Source of the DNA: Streptomyces galbus
GTDB taxonomy: Bacteria; Actinomycetota; Actinomycetes; Streptomycetales; Streptomycetaceae
NCBI RefSeq assembly: GCF_005280195.1
Contig: NZ_SZPR01000025.1
Span: 1-64,000, forward strand
Reading direction: 5' to 3'
Length of the DNA: 64,000 nt
This document shows positions 37,422 through 46,125 of the stretch, piece by piece. Positions within the stretch are counted from its first letter, which is position 1. The number at the start of each line of letters is the position of its first letter. Under the pieces are notes generated by a model, which was not told the origin of the DNA, searched no databases, and saw only the letters and a list, made by a program, of their open reading frames with translations. The position numbers were made by a program, and so were the translations under genes.

Positions 37422-38219
37422 TCACGTGCGCGCGACGTTGCGCTCGTACGCCAGGCGCAGGCCGATCAGGGTCAGCCACGGCTCGTGCTCGTCGATCACC
37501 GAGGACTCGCCCAGCACCATCGGCGCCAGTCCGCCCGTGGCGATCACCGTCACGTCGTCCGGGTCGTCGGCGAGCTCCCGCACCATCCGGTTCACCACGC
37601 CGTCGACCTGGCCGGCGAAGCCGTAGACGATGCCCGCCTGCATGGCCTCGACGGTGTTCTTGCCGATGACGCTCCGCGGCCGCGCCACCTCGATCTTGCG
37701 CAGCTGGGCGCCCTTGACGCCCAGTGCCTCCACGGAGATCTCGATGCCGGGCGCGATGACGCCGCCGACGTACTCCCCGCGCGCGCTGACCGCGTCGAAC
37801 GTCGTCGCGGTGCCGAAGTCCACGACGACGGCCGGCCCGCCGTACAGCTCGACGGCCGCCACCGCGTTGATGATGCGGTCGGCGCCGACCTCCTTGGGGT
37901 TGTCGGTCAGGATCGGCACCCCGGTCTTCACCCCGGGCTCCACGAGGACGGCGGGTACGTCGCCGTAGTAGCGCCGGGTCACCTCGCGCAGTTCGTGCAG
38001 CACGGACGGCACGGTCGCGCAGATGGCGATCCCGTCGATGCCGTCGCCCAGCTCGTCGCCGAGCAGCGGGTGCATCCCCATCAGGCCCTGGAGGAGCACC
38101 GCCAGCTCGTCGGCGGTGCGGCGGGCGTCCGTCGAGATCCGCCAGTGTTCGACGATGTCCTCACCGTCGAACAGGCCGAGCACGGTGTGCGTGTTGCCCA
38201 CGTCGATCGTCAGCAGCAT
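37422..38219 (-). CDS. coaX: Type III pantothenate kinase
   Basis: Phosphorylates pantothenate, the first step of CoA synthesis, and is not feedback-inhibited by CoA. The protein has 265 residues, normal. ASKHA motifs: MLLTIDVGNTHTVLGLF at the N-terminus (Asp6), GADRIINAVAA in the middle, and VVVDFGTATTFDAV (Asp). It is the last gene of the leftward operon, 15 nt after nadC. Streptomyces usually also have a type I CoaA elsewhere. Confidence 0.94.
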   Translation of the reverse strand: MLLTIDVGNTHTVLGLFDGEDIVEHWRISTDARRTADELAVLLQGLMGMHPLLGDELGDGIDGIAICATVPSVLHELREVTRRYYGDVPAVLVEPGVKTGVPILTDNPKEVGADRIINAVAAVELYGGPAVVVDFGTATTFDAVSARGEYVGGVIAPGIEISVEALGVKGAQLRKIEVARPRSVIGKNTVEAMQAGIVYGFAGQVDGVVNRMVRELADDPDDVTVIATGGLAPMVLGESSVIDEHEPWLTLIGLRLAYERNVART

Positions 38220-38234
38220 GGCCGCTACCCGCCC

Positions 38235-39227
38235 CTACTCCGCCGCTCGCAGGTCCAGGCCGATGTCGAGGATCGGCGAGGAGTGCGTGAGGGCCCCGAC
38301 GGCCAGGAAGTCGACGCCGGTCCGGGCGTACGCGTGCGCGGTGTCCAGGGTGAGCCGTCCGGACGCCTCCAGCAGGGCGCGTCCGCCGACGATGCCGACG
38401 GCCTCCTCGCACTCGCCGGGGGTGAAGTTGTCCAGCAGGATCAGGTCGGCGCCCGCGTCCACGACCTCGCGCAGCTGGTGCAGGGTGTCGACCTCGACCT
38501 CGATGGGCACCTCCGGGAACGCCTCCCGGACGGCCTTGAAGGCCTGGGCGACGCCGCCCGCGGCGACCACGTGGTTGTCCTTGACGAGGGCCGCGTCGGA
38601 CAGCGACATGCGGTGGTTGACCCCGCCGCCGCAGCGCACCGCGAACTTCTCCAGGGCGCGCAGGCCCGGCGTGGTCTTGCGGGTGTCGCGCACGCGCGCC
38701 TTGGTGCCTTCCAGGACGTCGGCCCACGCGCGCGTGGCGGTGGCGATGCCCGACAGGCGGCACAGGATGTTCAGCGCGCTGCGCTCGGCGGTCAGCAGGT
38801 CACGCGTGCGCGTGGTGACCGACAGCAGCTTCTGCCCGGCGTGGACGCGGTCGCCGTCCTCCACGTGCCGTTCGACCTCGAACTCGTCCGTGCAGACGAC
38901 CGACAGGACCGCCTCGGCGACCCGCAGGCCCGCCACGACGCCCGCCTCGCGCGCGACGAAGTCGGCGGTGGCGACGGCCTCCTCGGGGATGGTCGCGACG
39001 GTCGTGACGTCCACGCCGTGGTCGAGGTCCTCCTGAATGGCCACGTTGGCGATGTCCTCGACCTCGACGGGGTCGAGTCCGGCGTCGGCCAGCAGCTGCG
39101 CGAGGGCGGGGTCGAGACCGCACTCCAGGTACGCCTCGTCCGCGTCGGTTCCTTCGGCGCCGCAGCCGCAGCCGTCGCCGCAGCCTCCGCTCGGGACGAG
39201 GGGAAGGTCGTTGCTCACTTCGCTCAC
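38235..39227 (-). CDS. nadC: Nicotinate-nucleotide pyrophosphorylase (quinolinate phosphoribosyltransferase)
   Basis: Converts quinolinate and PRPP to nicotinate mononucleotide in de novo NAD synthesis. The core is intact: VRDTRKTTPGLRALEKFAVR, GGGVNHRMSLSDAALVKDNH, IEVEVDTL and LILLDNFTP. The protein has 330 residues, about 40 more than usual. The extra N-terminus has a Cys/Gly cluster (GGCGDGCGCGAEG, around residues 14-26) of unknown role. The GTG at 39227 overlaps the nadB stop by 4 nt; GTG at 39218 is an alternative. Confidence 0.94.
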   Translation of the reverse strand: MSEVSNDLPLVPSGGCGDGCGCGAEGTDADEAYLECGLDPALAQLLADAGLDPVEVEDIANVAIQEDLDHGVDVTTVATIPEEAVATADFVAREAGVVAGLRVAEAVLSVVCTDEFEVERHVEDGDRVHAGQKLLSVTTRTRDLLTAERSALNILCRLSGIATATRAWADVLEGTKARVRDTRKTTPGLRALEKFAVRCGGGVNHRMSLSDAALVKDNHVVAAGGVAQAFKAVREAFPEVPIEVEVDTLHQLREVVDAGADLILLDNFTPGECEEAVGIVGGRALLEASGRLTLDTAHAYARTGVDFLAVGALTHSSPILDIGLDLRAAE

Positions 39228-40948
39228 TGCTCCTGGGGCTGCCGGGACGAGGGGACGGTCGGGGGGAAGTCTGCGGTGTCCGTGGTGCGCACGGCCAGCG
39301 TCCGGTCCGGATTCAGCCGTACGACGATGTGACGGCGCCAGCGGGTGTCGTCGCGGCCGGCGTGGTCCTCGCGCCAGTGGCAGCCGCGGGTCTCCTCGCG
39401 CAGCGCGGCGGCGGCGACCAGGACGCGGGCCACGCACAGGAGGTTGGTGGCCTCCCAGGTGTCGACGCCGGGCTCGGCGGTCTTGCCGTTCTCGTCGAGC
39501 GCGTCGCGCGCGTCGGCGTGCAGCCGCTGGAGCTGCTCGGCGGCCTGCTCGAGGGACCGTGCGGAGCGCAGCACGCCCGCGCCGTCGGCCATGATCCGCT
39601 GGATGGCGAACCGGGCCTCGGCGGCGAGGAGCGGGTGGGACGGCTTCTCGGGCTGCGGCACGGGCTGCGGCTCGCGCGCGGGCAGGCCGTCGGCGGTGCG
39701 GCCGGAGGCGATGTCGGCGGCGATGCGCTCGGCGTAGACCAGGCCCTCCAGCAGGGAGTTGGAGGCGAGCCGGTTGGCGCCGTGCACGCCGGTGCAGGCG
39801 ACCTCACCGCACGCGTACAGGCCGGGCACGGTCGTGCGGCCGTGGGAGTCGGTGCGCACGCCGCCGGAGGCGTAGTGGGCGGCCGGGGCGATCGGAATGG
39901 GCTCGTGGACCGGGTCGATGCCGTGGGCGCGGCAGGCGGCGAGGATCGTCGGGAAGCGGTGCTCCCACATCTCGGCGCCGAAGTGGCGGGCGTCGAGGAA
40001 CATGTGCTCGGCGTCCTGCTCCTGCATCCGGCGCATGATGCCCTTGGCGACGATGTCGCGGGGGGCGAGCTCGGCCAGCTCGTGCTGCCCGACCATGAAG
40101 CGCACGCCGTCGGCGTCGACCAGGTGGGCGCCCTCGCCGCGCACCGCCTCCGAGACCAGCGGCTGCTGGCCCTCCGCGTCGGGGCCGAGGAACAGCACCG
40201 TCGGGTGGAACTGGACGAACTCCAGGTCGCTGACCTCGGCGCCCGCGCGCAGCGCCAGCGCCACGCCGTCGCCGGTCGACACCGACGGGTTGGTGGTCGC
40301 GGAGAACACCTGGCCCATGCCGCCGGTCGCGAGGACGACCGCGGGCGCGTGCACGGCGCCCACGCCGTCGTGCTGGCCCTCGCCCATCACGTGCAGGGTG
40401 ACGCCCGCGGTGCGGCCGTCGGCGTCGGTGAGCAGGTCCAGCACGAGCGCGTTCTCGATCGCCCGCACGCCGCGTGCGCGGACCGCCTCGACGAGCGCGC
40501 GGGAGATCTCCGCGCCGGTCGCGTCGCCGCCCGCGTGCGCGATGCGCCGGCGGTGGTGGCCGCCCTCGCGGGTGAGTTCCAGGCCGCCTTCGTCGGACTC
40601 GTCGAAGTGGGCGCCGGTCGCGATGAGCCGGCGCACGGCGTCGGGGCCCTCGGTGACCAGGAGGCGCACGGCGTTCTCGTCGCACAGGCCGGCGCCGGCC
40701 ACCAGGGTGTCGTCCAGGTGCTGCTCGGGGGTGTCGCCCTCGCCGAGGGCGGCGGCGATGCCGCCCTGTGCCCAGCGGGTGGAGCCGTCGTCGAGGCGGG
40801 CCTTGGTGACGACCACGGTGTTCAGGCCGGCGGCCTCGCAGCGCAGGGCCGCGGTGAGGCCGGCGACGCCGGAGCCGACGACCACCACGTCCGCGGAGAT
40901 GGACCACCCGGGCGCGGGCGCGTGCAGTCGTATGCCTGTGCTGGTCAC
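39224..40948 (-). CDS. nadB: L-aspartate oxidase
   Basis: An FAD enzyme oxidising L-aspartate to iminoaspartate, the first step of de novo NAD synthesis (NadA would complete quinolinate formation but is not in this window). The protein has 574 residues. FAD motif VVVVGSGVAGLTAALRCEAA is near residues 21-40, the substrate region STRWAQGGIAAAL follows, and the flavin-binding loop is LYACGEVACTGVHGANRLAS. The GTG start overlaps the panC stop by 4 nt. Confidence 0.95.
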   Translation of the reverse strand: MTSTGIRLHAPAPGWSISADVVVVGSGVAGLTAALRCEAAGLNTVVVTKARLDDGSTRWAQGGIAAALGEGDTPEQHLDDTLVAGAGLCDENAVRLLVTEGPDAVRRLIATGAHFDESDEGGLELTREGGHHRRRIAHAGGDATGAEISRALVEAVRARGVRAIENALVLDLLTDADGRTAGVTLHVMGEGQHDGVGAVHAPAVVLATGGMGQVFSATTNPSVSTGDGVALALRAGAEVSDLEFVQFHPTVLFLGPDAEGQQPLVSEAVRGEGAHLVDADGVRFMVGQHELAELAPRDIVAKGIMRRMQEQDAEHMFLDARHFGAEMWEHRFPTILAACRAHGIDPVHEPIPIAPAAHYASGGVRTDSHGRTTVPGLYACGEVACTGVHGANRLASNSLLEGLVYAERIAADIASGRTADGLPAREPQPVPQPEKPSHPLLAAEARFAIQRIMADGAGVLRSARSLEQAAEQLQRLHADARDALDENGKTAEPGVDTWEATNLLCVARVLVAAAALREETRGCHWREDHAGRDDTRWRRHIVVRLNPDRTLAVRTTDTADFPPTVPSSRQPQEQ

Positions 40949-41937
40949 GAGGCGGCTCCGAAGGTGAGGGGGAGGTTGTCGATCAGCCGGGTCGAGCCGA
41001 CCCGGGCGGCGACGGCGAGGACGGCCTCGCCGGTGAAGTCGTCGTCGATCTCGGTGAAGTCGGCCGGGTCGACGAGGGCGAGGTAGTCCAGGACGAGCGG
41101 CGGGGTGAGCCGCGCGGCCTCGTCGAGGACGAGCCGGGCGGCGGCGCGCACGGCCGCCGCGGAGCCCGGGACGGCCTTGACGACGGCGTGCGTGTCGGCG
41201 GCGGCGCGGGACTCGCCGAGCGCGCTGAGCGCCTCCGCCCGCGCGCGGGTGGCGGGCACCTCACGCGCGCGGGCCCGCAGCGCCTCCTGCGCGGCGTGCC
41301 GGTCGCGGCCGGCGAACAGCGCCTGCGACAGGGCGAGCGCGGTGCGCCGCTCCTCGGCGGAGAGGTAGCGGTTGCGGCTGGACAGGGCCAGCCCGTCGTC
41401 CTCGCGCACGGTGGGGACGCCGACGATCTCGACGCCGAAGTTCAGGTCGCGCACCATGCGGCGGATCAGGGCGAGCTGCTGGGCGTCCTTCTGCCCGTAC
41501 AGCGCGACGTCCGGGCGGGTCAGGTGCAGCAGCTTGGCGACGACGGTGAGCATGCCGTCGAAGTGGCCCGGCCGCGAGGCACCCTCCAGGCGCTCCCCCA
41601 TGGGCCCGGCGCTGATGCGCACCTGCGGCGCGCCGCCCGGGTAGACCTCGTCCACCGAGGGCGCGAGGACGACGTCGGCGCCCGCCTCCTCGGCGATCTT
41701 CAGGTCGGCGTCCAGGGTGCGCGGGTAGCGGTCGAGGTCCTCGCCCTCGCCGAACTGCAGCGGGTTGACGAACACGGTGACGACGACCTCGCCGTCCGGC
41801 CCGGCGATGCGGCGGGCGGCGCGCACGAGGGTCGCGTGGCCCTCGTGCAGGGCGCCCATCGTCATGACGACGGCCCGGCGTCCGTGCCGCACGCGCGCGT
41901 GCAGCTCGTCGGCGGTGCGCAGCAGGGTGGTGGTCAT
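40945..41937 (-). CDS. panC: Pantothenate synthetase
   Basis: Joins pantoate and beta-alanine using ATP. A 330-residue nucleotidyltransferase, longer than the usual 280-310 because of an Ala/Arg-rich stretch near 200-250. It has the HIGH-like motif TMGALHEGH, the pantoate site FVNPLQFGEGEDLDRYPRT, and ALYGQKDAQQLALIRRMV and VREDDGLALSSRN. The start overlaps the upstream DUF2520 gene by 4 nt (ATGA), and its stop overlaps nadB. Confidence 0.95.
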   Translation of the reverse strand: MTTTLLRTADELHARVRHGRRAVVMTMGALHEGHATLVRAARRIAGPDGEVVVTVFVNPLQFGEGEDLDRYPRTLDADLKIAEEAGADVVLAPSVDEVYPGGAPQVRISAGPMGERLEGASRPGHFDGMLTVVAKLLHLTRPDVALYGQKDAQQLALIRRMVRDLNFGVEIVGVPTVREDDGLALSSRNRYLSAEERRTALALSQALFAGRDRHAAQEALRARAREVPATRARAEALSALGESRAAADTHAVVKAVPGSAAAVRAAARLVLDEAARLTPPLVLDYLALVDPADFTEIDDDFTGEAVLAVAARVGSTRLIDNLPLTFGAAS

Positions 41938-42872
41938 CCGGCGGCTCCTTCGGTGCCGTGGGTGCCGTGGCCGCCGTCGGCGAGGACCCCGAGGAGGTCC
42001 TCGGCCAGTTCCGGCTTGAGCAGGCCGTGGGCGAGGGCGCGGTCGGCGGTGGCGCGGGCCATCGCCAGGTACCCGGCGACGGTCTGCGGGGCGTGCCGGC
42101 GCAGTTGGTCGACGTGCGCGGCGACGGTGCCGGCGTCCCCGCGCGCGACGGGACCGGTGAGGGCGGCGTCGCCGGAGCGCAGGGCGTTGTCCAGCGCGGC
42201 GCCGAGCAGCGGGCCGAGCATCCGGTCGGGTGCCTCGACGCCGGCCGCGCGCAGCAGCTCCATGGACTGGGCGACCAGCGTCACCAGGTGGTTCGCGCCG
42301 AGGGCGAGGGCCGCGTGGTAGAGGGGCCGCATGTCCTCGGCGATCCACTCGGGCTCGCCGCCCATCTCGATGACCAGGGCTTCGGCGGCCAGCCGCAGTT
42401 CCTCGGGAGCGGTGACGCCGAAGGAGCAGCCGGCGAGGCGCTGCACGTCCACGGGCGTGCCGGTGAATGTCATCGCCGGGTGCAGCGCAAGCGGCAGCGC
42501 GCCCGCGCGCAGGGCGGGGTCGAGCACCTTCGCGCCGTAGCGCCCGGAGGTGTGGACGATGAGCTGCCCCGGCCGCACGGCACCGGTCCCGGCGAGGCCC
42601 TCGACGAGGTCCGGCAGGGTGTCGTCCGGGACGGTGAGCAGCACCAGGTCGGCGCGCTGCAGGACCTCGGCGGGCGGGACGAGCGGCACGTCGGGCAGCA
42701 GCAGGGCGGCGCGGCGGCGGGAGGCGTCGGAGACCCCCGAGGCGGCCACCGGGCGGTGCCCGGCGAGCTGGAGGGACGCCGCGAGCGCGGGGCCCACGCG
42801 GCCGGCGCCGACGACGCCGACGGTGAGCCGCGCGGGGCGGTCCCGGGGATCTGGCTGCTGGCTTGTACTCAC
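41934..42872 (-). CDS. Rossmann-fold DUF2520 reductase, PanG-like
   Basis: A 312-residue two-domain protein. The NAD(P)-binding fold starts LTVGVVGAGRVGPALAASLQ, and a C-terminal helical DUF2520 domain includes GCSFGVTAPEELRLAAEALV and YHAALALGANHLVTLVAQSM. It is the first gene of the operon leading into panC. The DUF2520 family includes PanG, a ketopantoate reductase described in Francisella, so pantoate formation is a reasonable guess. GTG at 42872 has GGGAAGG upstream. Confidence 0.85.
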   Translation of the reverse strand: MSTSQQPDPRDRPARLTVGVVGAGRVGPALAASLQLAGHRPVAASGVSDASRRRAALLLPDVPLVPPAEVLQRADLVLLTVPDDTLPDLVEGLAGTGAVRPGQLIVHTSGRYGAKVLDPALRAGALPLALHPAMTFTGTPVDVQRLAGCSFGVTAPEELRLAAEALVIEMGGEPEWIAEDMRPLYHAALALGANHLVTLVAQSMELLRAAGVEAPDRMLGPLLGAALDNALRSGDAALTGPVARGDAGTVAAHVDQLRRHAPQTVAGYLAMARATADRALAHGLLKPELAEDLLGVLADGGHGTHGTEGAAG

Positions 42873-43056
42873 GCGACGGAGGCCTTCCCGTTCCAGTCCG
42901 CTCTGGGTACCGGACGATTTCTCGTCATGTTAACGCGATCTGTTCCGCGGGCGTCGGTTCGTCCACAGGCTGTGGGTAACCACACTCGGTCCCGGCGTGG
43001 GCGCGCGGGCCGAAATGCGGTGCCGCGTCCGCCCCGCGCGCGACATGATCCCCGAC

Positions 43057-44277
43057 ATGAGCGATACGACGGACCGGACCACGCGCGGGCCCGACGAGGG
43101 ACCCGGCGAGCAGTTGTCGGAGGAGGAGCGGCGCACCCGCCGGTGGGAGCGGCGCAGGAGCGCGGCCCGCGGTGCGCGCCGGGTGCTCGCCCGCTCCGGG
43201 CTGCAGAGCACGCTCCGCGGGCGGCTGGCCCTGCTGGAGGCCGCCGGCGAGGTGTACGACCTGGACGAGCCCGTCGACGTCTACGGCAACGGCGTCGTCG
43301 AGGCCCTGGAGGAGAAGGTCGCCGGACTGCTCGGCATGGAGGCCGCGGCGTTCTTCCCGACCGGCACGATGGCCCAGCAGGTGGCCCTGCGCTGCTGGGC
43401 GGGGCGCACCGGCGACCCGGCGGTGGCACTGCACGCGATGGCGCACCCCGAGGTGCACGAACGCGACGCGCTCAGTCAGGTCAGCGGGTTGCGCCCGGTC
43501 CTGCTGACCGGGGAGCCCCGCCAGCCCACGGCCCGGGAGGTACGGGACTGCGCCGAACCCTTCGGCACGCTGATGCTCGAACTCCCCCTGCGGGACGCCG
43601 GGTACCTGCTGCCGTCCTGGCAGGAGCTGACGGAGCTGGTGGAGGCGGCACGCGAGCGTGACGCGGTGGTGCACTTCGACGGCGCGCGCCTGTGGGAGTC
43701 CACCGTCCACTTCGGCCGCCCCCTCGACGAGATCGCGGGCCTCGCGGACAGCGTCTACGTGTCGTTCTACAAGTCCCTGGACGGTTTCGGCGGCGCCGCG
43801 CTCGCCGGGCCGGCCGCGCTGGTCGGGGAGGCGAAGACCTGGCGCCACCGCTACGGCGGCCAGGTCTTCCAGCAGTTCCCCACCGTCCTGTCGGCGCTGT
43901 TGGGGCTGGAGCGGGAACTGCCGCGCCTGCCCGAGTACGTGCGCCACGCGCGCGTGGTGGCCGCGGCGCTGGGCGAGGCCCTGGCGGAAGCCGGCCTGCC
44001 GTGGTCGCGGGTGCACCCGGAGGTGCCGCACACGAACGAGTTCCAGGTGTGGCTGCCGTACGACGCCGACGTCGTCGCCGAGGCCGCGATCCGCACGGCC
44101 GAGGAGACCGGGACCCTGCTGTTCGGCCGTGCCTGGGACGCGCCGGTGCCGGGGCTGGCGCGGACGGAGGTCGACGTCCGCGCCGACGGTCTGGGCTGGA
44201 GCGCCGACGACGTGCGGGCGGCGGTCGCCGACTTCGCGGTCCGGCTGCGGGAGGAGGCCGGCCGGGCGCACGGGTAG
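43057..44277 (+). CDS. PLP enzyme, threonine aldolase / beta-eliminating lyase family
   Basis: A 406-residue fold-type I PLP enzyme. The Schiff-base Lys239 lies in VSFYKSLDGFGGAAL, the aspartate that holds the pyridine ring is in VVHFDGARLWES, and the substrate-region segment is VDVYGNGVVEALEEKVAGLL. An Arg-rich N-terminal extension precedes the enzyme core. The family cleaves L-threonine or L-allo-threonine to glycine and acetaldehyde; other beta-hydroxy amino acids are possible. The ATG at 43057 is preferred; an in-frame ATG at 43045 exists. Confidence 0.88.
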   Translation: MSDTTDRTTRGPDEGPGEQLSEEERRTRRWERRRSAARGARRVLARSGLQSTLRGRLALLEAAGEVYDLDEPVDVYGNGVVEALEEKVAGLLGMEAAAFFPTGTMAQQVALRCWAGRTGDPAVALHAMAHPEVHERDALSQVSGLRPVLLTGEPRQPTAREVRDCAEPFGTLMLELPLRDAGYLLPSWQELTELVEAARERDAVVHFDGARLWESTVHFGRPLDEIAGLADSVYVSFYKSLDGFGGAALAGPAALVGEAKTWRHRYGGQVFQQFPTVLSALLGLERELPRLPEYVRHARVVAAALGEALAEAGLPWSRVHPEVPHTNEFQVWLPYDADVVAEAAIRTAEETGTLLFGRAWDAPVPGLARTEVDVRADGLGWSADDVRAAVADFAVRLREEAGRAHG

Positions 44278-44319
44278 CCGGGCGGCGGCGCTGTCGGTGG
44301 CGGGGTGCACCATGGGCCC

Positions 44320-45426
44320 ATGAGCGTGAGCATCGACGTCGCGGGGCTGCGGCCGGAGAGGGTGGCCGTGGTGCCCTCTCCCCTGGCCGAGCTCGGCATG
44401 GCGCTGCACGCGCTGTCCGAGCCGGGGCACCACCCCGGGCTGCGGGGCTGGGTCACCGGGGTGAGCGCAAGGCTCGACCCCCACCTGGCCGACCGCATGT
44501 GCGAGGCGGACTTCCTGTGGCGGACGACGTTCTCGGACCTGTTCATGCCGTTCGCCGGGCTGCCCGGCCGCAGCACGCTCCCCGGCGCCACGCTCGCCGA
44601 GGACCTGGACCTGCTGGACAAGCTGACGGACGAGCAGTTCGTGGACGCGGCCCTGGAGTTCACCTGCGCCCTGCCGTACTGCTCGCACGGGCCCGACGTG
44701 CTGACCGACGCGAGCCTGCGGCGGCGCGCGCTGGAGCTGGCCGCGGCGCGCGGACCCCGGCAACTGCGGTTCAGCGAGCGGCTGCTGGACGACCCGCCGC
44801 GGATCAGGGCCTGGCTGCGGCAGTTCCTGCAGGACTGCGACGAGGCGTTCTTCGCCGAGGTGTGGTCCCGGCTGCGCCACCCGCTCACGGCGGACGCCCG
44901 GCACAAGACGGAGCTGCTGCGCCGCAAGGGCCTGGGCGAGGCCCTCACCGCGACGTCGCCCGCGCTCTCGCTCGACGAGGCGGCCGCGCGGATCACCGTC
45001 GACAAGCTGGGCACCGGCCACTCGGCCACCGGGGACGGCGGCCTGCTGCTCGTCCCCACCAGCCTCGGCTGGCCGCACCTGAGCGTCCTGCACCGGCACG
45101 CCTGGCAGCCGGTGCTGCACTACCCGGTCGGCTCCCCCGAGCCGGCCGCGCCGACGCCGGTCGAGCAGCTCGCGCTGCGGATGACCGCCCTGGCGCACCC
45201 CGTGCGCATGCGCCTGTGCCGCCACCTGGCGCGCAGCGCCTACACCACGAGCGAGTTGGCGCAGGCGCACGGGATGACCGCACCCGAGATATCCCGGCAC
45301 CTCGGTGTCCTGAAGAAGGCGGGGCTGCTCACCACGCGCCGCCGCGGCCGGTACGTCCTGCACCAGCTCGACGTGACGGTGGTGGCCCGGCTCGGCGGCG
45401 ACTTCCTGGAAGGCATCCTGCGCTGA
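44320..45426 (+). CDS. ArsR-type helix-turn-helix regulator with DUF5937-like domain
   Basis: A 368-residue protein. The long N-terminal region (about 1-270) is typical of the Streptomyces DUF5937 group (LAELGMALHALSEPGHHPGL). The C-terminal winged helix is ArsR-like (LAHPVRMRLCRHLARSAYTT, HGMTAPEISRHLGVLKKAGL). No metal-binding Cys pair is seen, so it is unlikely to be a metal sensor. The ATG at 44320 is chosen; a GTG at 44305 is also in frame. It is convergent with the TmrB-like gene. Confidence 0.85.
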   Translation: MSVSIDVAGLRPERVAVVPSPLAELGMALHALSEPGHHPGLRGWVTGVSARLDPHLADRMCEADFLWRTTFSDLFMPFAGLPGRSTLPGATLAEDLDLLDKLTDEQFVDAALEFTCALPYCSHGPDVLTDASLRRRALELAAARGPRQLRFSERLLDDPPRIRAWLRQFLQDCDEAFFAEVWSRLRHPLTADARHKTELLRRKGLGEALTATSPALSLDEAAARITVDKLGTGHSATGDGGLLLVPTSLGWPHLSVLHRHAWQPVLHYPVGSPEPAAPTPVEQLALRMTALAHPVRMRLCRHLARSAYTTSELAQAHGMTAPEISRHLGVLKKAGLLTTRRRGRYVLHQLDVTVVARLGGDFLEGILR

Positions 45427-45450
45427 GGGGCGCGGGGGCGCGGTCCGCGC

Positions 45451-46083
45451 TCAGTCGAGCCGGATGTGCCGCAGTCCCACCCGGACCTGGCGCAGGCGCG
45501 TGCGCAGGGGCCCCTCCGTGTTCGGCACGAGGGTCAGCCCGGCGAGCACGGCGATCCGGTCCGCGGTCCTGGGCACGGTCGAGCGGTCCGTCCACAGGTG
45601 CTCGGCGAACTCGGGCTCACGCAGCCGCTCCAGGCAGTGGTCCAGTCGCGCGACCGCCCAGCTCTCCCGGCGCGCTGCCGCACCCTTGCCCGCGGCGACC
45701 CGGAGCAGGTGTCCGAGACGGCGCTCGCGCAGCCGCCGCAGCACGGTCTCCCGCTCGGCGAGCAGGGTGAAGTGCCGGACGTCATGGCCGAGTCCGCGGA
45801 GCCGGCCGACGGTCTCGTCGAAGTAGCGGGGGTCCGTGACCGTCATGGGTGCGATCACCACCCCGTCGTGCCGGCGCAGCGCCAGGTCGAGGACCTCGAC
45901 GACGCCCTGCCGCCAGGACACCAGGTCCTGGAAGTCCCCGCGCAGCTCGGGCGGGAGCATCCGGCGCAGCCCGAACCCGGGGTGCTCCGGGTCGCAGATC
46001 ACGCTGCCCGGCAGCCGGCGCCGTATCTCGTGCGCGGTCTGTGTCTTGCCGCCCCCGAAGGGGCCGTTGATCCACAGAAGCAT
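45451..46083 (-). CDS. TmrB-like P-loop NTPase
   Basis: A 210-residue ATP-binding protein. Walker A GPFGGGKT spans residues 7-14 within LLWINGPFGGGKTQTAHEIR, and later segments VIAPMTVTDPRYFDETVGRL, RHFTLLAERETVLRRLRERR and the C-terminal LRQVRVGLRHIRLD align by eye with Bacillus TmrB. TmrB confers resistance to the nucleoside antibiotic tunicamycin, probably by binding it at the membrane. Whether this homologue does so is unknown. ATG at 46083 has TAGGGT 6 nt upstream (leaderless). Confidence 0.85.
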   Translation of the reverse strand: MLLWINGPFGGGKTQTAHEIRRRLPGSVICDPEHPGFGLRRMLPPELRGDFQDLVSWRQGVVEVLDLALRRHDGVVIAPMTVTDPRYFDETVGRLRGLGHDVRHFTLLAERETVLRRLRERRLGHLLRVAAGKGAAARRESWAVARLDHCLERLREPEFAEHLWTDRSTVPRTADRIAVLAGLTLVPNTEGPLRTRLRQVRVGLRHIRLD

Positions 46084-46125
46084 GCGCAGACCCTAGGGGA
46101 CACCGCTCACGTCCGGGCGCCCGCC

